Part shown: positions 61,836-64,000 of the stretch, in pieces
Position numbering within the stretch: position 1 is the first letter of the stretch
Layout: each line of letters begins with the position of its first letter
Assembly: GCF_900116285.1 (NCBI RefSeq)
Contig: NZ_FPAJ01000002.1
Span: 186,001-250,000, forward strand
Length of the DNA stretch: 64,000 bases
Origin: Sulfitobacter marinus
Lineage (GTDB): Bacteria > Pseudomonadota > Alphaproteobacteria > Rhodobacterales > Rhodobacteraceae
Direction: 5' to 3'
Translations under genes and position numbers: made by a program
The notes under the pieces: model-generated
Told to the model about the DNA's origin: nothing
The model's database searches: none
Seen by the model: the letters and a program-made list of their open reading frames with translations, nothing else

Positions 61836-62786
61836 CTAGTTCTGTTTGCCGCGGCCGTAGACCAGCAGCATTGTGATGATCACGACCCCGTATATGATCT
61901 GGCGGTAAGATTCTGGCATTTGCATGATCGATAGGACCGAATTCAAAAACACGATCAAAGTCGCGCCAATGAGTGTTCCCAGATAGCGACCTCGTCCCCC
62001 AAGAATATGGGTGCCACCCAACACAACCGCAGCAATAGCAGGCAACAGGTATGGTGTGCCCATGTCCTGATACGCCTTGGCCGAATAGCCAGCCAGCAAG
62101 ACGCCAGCAGTGGAAGCGCACAGCGCAGAGGCGACGAATGAACCTATAATGACCCTGCGCGTGCGGATACCCGAAAGATAGGCCGCGCCTTCTTTTACGC
62201 CGACGGCGTAGATCGATTTGCCAAATCCCGTCTTGGTCAGGATCGCGGCGATCACAATGGATACAAATGCCCAGACGAAAATAGCGACCGGAATGCCCAG
62301 AAATGTGTCAGCGGCCAGATAGCGCATCAATGGTGATGCTTTCGTCTGCGGGGCAAATCCACCAGTATGGGCGACCATCAAACCGCGCAAAACGGAATCT
62401 ACCCCAAGAGTAAAGATCATCGAAGGGATGCGAAGGAACGAAACCCCGAACCCGTTCAGGAGGCCAACGGCCAAGCCAACAGAAAGACCCGCAGGAATGG
62501 CCCAGGGTCCGCCCACGCTCGTTGCCATCATCGCGGCGGCGGTCATGGTCCAAGGCACAGACAGGTCGATATGTCCCAGCAGTACCACCATCATCATGCC
62601 TGCGGCGCAAATGCCCAAGAACGATCCGATCTGCAACTGTTGCAAGAGGTAGGACGGAGTGAGCAAGGGGGCCGTTCCCTGTGTGGTCAAGGTATAGGCC
62701 GTGCCGACCATCAGAATGACCAAGGTCGTCAGAAGCGCAATGAGTAGCGGACGGTCAGCGGGCTTTGAAAAGCTCAAGAAAGTCAT
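61836..62786 (-). CDS. sugar ABC transporter permease (RbsC/AraH family), second
   Basis: A 316-aa inner-membrane permease with about eight to ten helices, carrying MMMVVLLGHIDLSVPWTM and the EAA-like AYLSGIRTRRVII loop. The RbsC/AraH family imports pentoses, hexoses and related sugars. The start at 62786 overlaps the first permease by four bases (ATGA). A longer in-frame reading reaching 63230 lies inside the first permease and is a shadow. Confidence 0.88.
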   Translation of the reverse strand: MTFLSFSKPADRPLLIALLTTLVILMVGTAYTLTTQGTAPLLTPSYLLQQLQIGSFLGICAAGMMMVVLLGHIDLSVPWTMTAAAMMATSVGGPWAIPAGLSVGLAVGLLNGFGVSFLRIPSMIFTLGVDSVLRGLMVAHTGGFAPQTKASPLMRYLAADTFLGIPVAIFVWAFVSIVIAAILTKTGFGKSIYAVGVKEGAAYLSGIRTRRVIIGSFVASALCASTAGVLLAGYSAKAYQDMGTPYLLPAIAAVVLGGTHILGGRGRYLGTLIGATLIVFLNSVLSIMQMPESYRQIIYGVVIITMLLVYGRGKQN

Positions 62787-63826
62787 CGGAAAAGCCCCAG
62801 TTTGTTTTTGACCCTGAATGTGCGCAGTGCGCCAAGGCTGACAGCCACGAGAAGAACCAACCCTTCGATAAGAGGTTGAAGCAATGGGTCGATGGATAGG
62901 ATGCGGAAGAAGAAAGAGATGATCCGTAAGATGAATGCACCGATCATCGAACCGATTGGTCCACCGGTGCCGCCCATCAAGGACGTGCCGCCAAGCACAA
63001 CGGATGCGATCGAGTTCAATGTGTAGGTTCCCGCTTGGGTAAGGTCGGCGTTGCCAGAGGATGTTTGAATGGCCAGATAAAGCCCGCCGCATGCAGCAAA
63101 GAAGCCCGCAAGTGTAAAGGCTGCGATCTTGGCCCGTGCGATGGGCAAGCCGGACAGATGCGCGGCACCTTCCGCTGAACCAATCGCATAGATCGTGCGA
63201 CAGGTTACAGTGCGCTTGAACGGGAGCCAAACCCCCAACGCGACGACCAGCAAAATGATCAGCGGCACGGGTATATTAACGAAGGGCTGTATCCACGCGG
63301 CGTTTCCATTGTCGGCAAACCCGTAAGTTTCCGCAAAATCAAAAACAGCGTTTGTCGCGGCCCAATTAAGATCTCCGTCGATATCCCCTCCGGGGGAGGG
63401 ACGCAAAATAAGGGCAAGACCAATGGCGATTGCGCCAGTTGCGAGGGTCGCAATAATCGGCTGAATGCGACCGTAGACGACGATCAAACCGTTCATCAGG
63501 CCAAACATCGTACCCGCGCCCAAGGTCAGAACAGCGCCAAGCAACATCTGCATCGGCGTGCCTGTCACGACGTGGGAGGCAATCGTGTTTGTCAGCGTCA
63601 TTACAGCGCCGACAGACAAGTCCAGCCCCCCGATCAGAACGGGTATGGTTTGAGCGATTGCGACAAATGCCAAAGCAACAACTTCGTTAGAGTTCTGCAC
63701 CAACACTGCCGTCGAGAACCCGCGCGGATGTATGGACTGATACGTAATAAACAGAACCGCGAATAAAACGAGCGCGCCGGTGAAGCCGCGGTTTCGCAAG
63801 ACAGTGGCTTTGAGTTTTCCAATCAT
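62783..63826 (-). CDS. sugar ABC transporter permease (RbsC/AraH family), first
   Basis: A 347-aa permease with IAQTIPVLIGGLDLSVGAVM (about 58-77), the loop AAHLSGLPIARAKIAAF, and a late GGTSLMGGTGGPIGS block. The two permease genes in series resemble transporters that use a heterodimeric pair, such as the ytfT/yjfF galactofuranose system. It overlaps the ATPase gene by four bases. Confidence 0.88.
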   Translation of the reverse strand: MIGKLKATVLRNRGFTGALVLFAVLFITYQSIHPRGFSTAVLVQNSNEVVALAFVAIAQTIPVLIGGLDLSVGAVMTLTNTIASHVVTGTPMQMLLGAVLTLGAGTMFGLMNGLIVVYGRIQPIIATLATGAIAIGLALILRPSPGGDIDGDLNWAATNAVFDFAETYGFADNGNAAWIQPFVNIPVPLIILLVVALGVWLPFKRTVTCRTIYAIGSAEGAAHLSGLPIARAKIAAFTLAGFFAACGGLYLAIQTSSGNADLTQAGTYTLNSIASVVLGGTSLMGGTGGPIGSMIGAFILRIISFFFRILSIDPLLQPLIEGLVLLVAVSLGALRTFRVKNKLGLFR

Positions 63827-64000
63827 GCCGGGTCGTCCTTGTGAATATTCAGTGAGGCGGCAACGATTGCTTCTTCGGTGAGCGTATCGCCTTCCAGTTC
63901 CGAGACAATGCGCCCGTCGTACATGACGCAGACTCTGTCACAGCAGCCGATAAGTTCCGCGTAATCTGTTGAATAGAGCAGAACCGATTTCCCGGCTTCA
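63823..64000 (-). CDS. sugar ABC transporter ATP-binding protein (partial, C-terminal end)
   Basis: The final 58 codons of an RbsA/AraG/YtfR-type double ABC ATPase, reading EAGKSVLLYSTDYAELIGCC, DRVCVMYDGRIVSEL and EEAIVAAS. This is the H-loop-equivalent and tail region of the second nucleotide-binding domain, where the usual His of the H-loop is replaced by Thr/Asp (STDYAEL), as is normal in the degenerate second domain. Upstream genes (binding protein, regulator, pentose dehydrogenase) would lie beyond the right edge. Confidence 0.85.
   Translation of the reverse strand, partial: EAGKSVLLYSTDYAELIGCCDRVCVMYDGRIVSELEGDTLTEEAIVAASLNIHKDDPA

Noticed and set aside
62787-63230. N-terminal extension of the second permease
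   Set aside because: It lies entirely inside the first permease in another frame; the ATGA overlap at 62783-62786 gives the real start.
1-64000. CRISPR array, prophage, insertion sequence or integrase
   Set aside because: No regularly spaced repeats, transposase, integrase or phage structural genes were recognised anywhere in the window.

Overview
The window reads as the chromosome of an alphaproteobacterium of the Rhodobacteraceae (Roseobacter group). The evidence is the codon use and protein character, a SAM/SAH-type riboswitch in front of metK (a class described from Rhodobacterales), an irr-type Fur regulator divergent from fabA-fabB-fabI, the phoH-ybeY-CBS protein-lnt-metK run, the aroA-cmk...rpsA-ihfB run, and a GC-rich intergenic repeat. 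Genus cannot be fixed from the sequence alone. There is no rRNA, IS element or CRISPR array; one tRNA (Cys) is present. Layout: 1-5692 (minus) is a tightly packed operon with two beta-ketoadipate pathway enzymes (pcaD, pcaB), two further alpha/beta hydrolases, a threonine dehydratase-like enzyme, a haloacid dehalogenase and an MFS exporter cut by the window edge. 5879-7572 holds an FKBP isomerase and an rRNA-methyltransferase-like gene. 7643-10310 (minus) is the unsaturated fatty acid block fabA-fabB-fabI, divergent from irr. 10952-13682 is an accessory stretch (phytanoyl-CoA dioxygenase-like gene, a low-GC DUF3800 gene behind its own promoter-hairpin module, a glycosyltransferase-like gene). 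13797-24621 is mostly housekeeping: miaB, an OmpA-like/lipoprotein pair, phoH-ybeY-CBS-lnt-metK, trmB, aroA-cmk. 24745-29420 holds a rhodanese, a KAP-type P-loop NTPase lying between cmk and rpsA, then rpsA, ihfB and a LapA-like protein. 29455-34902 holds trpF, a capsule-export pair with kdsA, and a CDF metal exporter with its ArsR repressor. 34953-43926 holds DNA repair, SseB, GNAT, MBL-fold, FAD oxidase, apt, mtnP, SulP and flavin reductase genes. 43977-52186 holds EcsC, modABC, Nudix, DUF1178, lysC and ptsP. 52187-52817 is non-coding or micro-coding and carries a tandemly duplicated 108-bp element. 52818-55948 holds an Fe-alcohol dehydrogenase, a thioesterase, a lone proB and tRNA-Cys. 56270-64000 (minus) is a sugar-acid catabolic operon. 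How the genes work together: the last operon encodes import (ABC ATPase plus two RbsC-type permeases) and four enzymes fitting a non-phosphorylative Weimberg-type pentose pathway: lactonase, pentonate dehydratase, 2-keto-3-deoxypentonate dehydratase of the FAH fold, and 2-oxoglutarate semialdehyde dehydrogenase, giving 2-oxoglutarate. It begins just beyond tRNA-Cys, looks less GC-rich, and could be an acquired island. Most noteworthy: the tandem 108-bp element between ptsP and the alcohol dehydrogenase, in which two 23-codon frames differ largely by synonymous or conservative changes; the DUF3800 gene preceded by a promoter and strong hairpin; the KAP NTPase placed inside the conserved cmk-rpsA neighbourhood; and an adjacent OmpA-like protein and lipoprotein sharing a 33-residue Cys-bounded motif.
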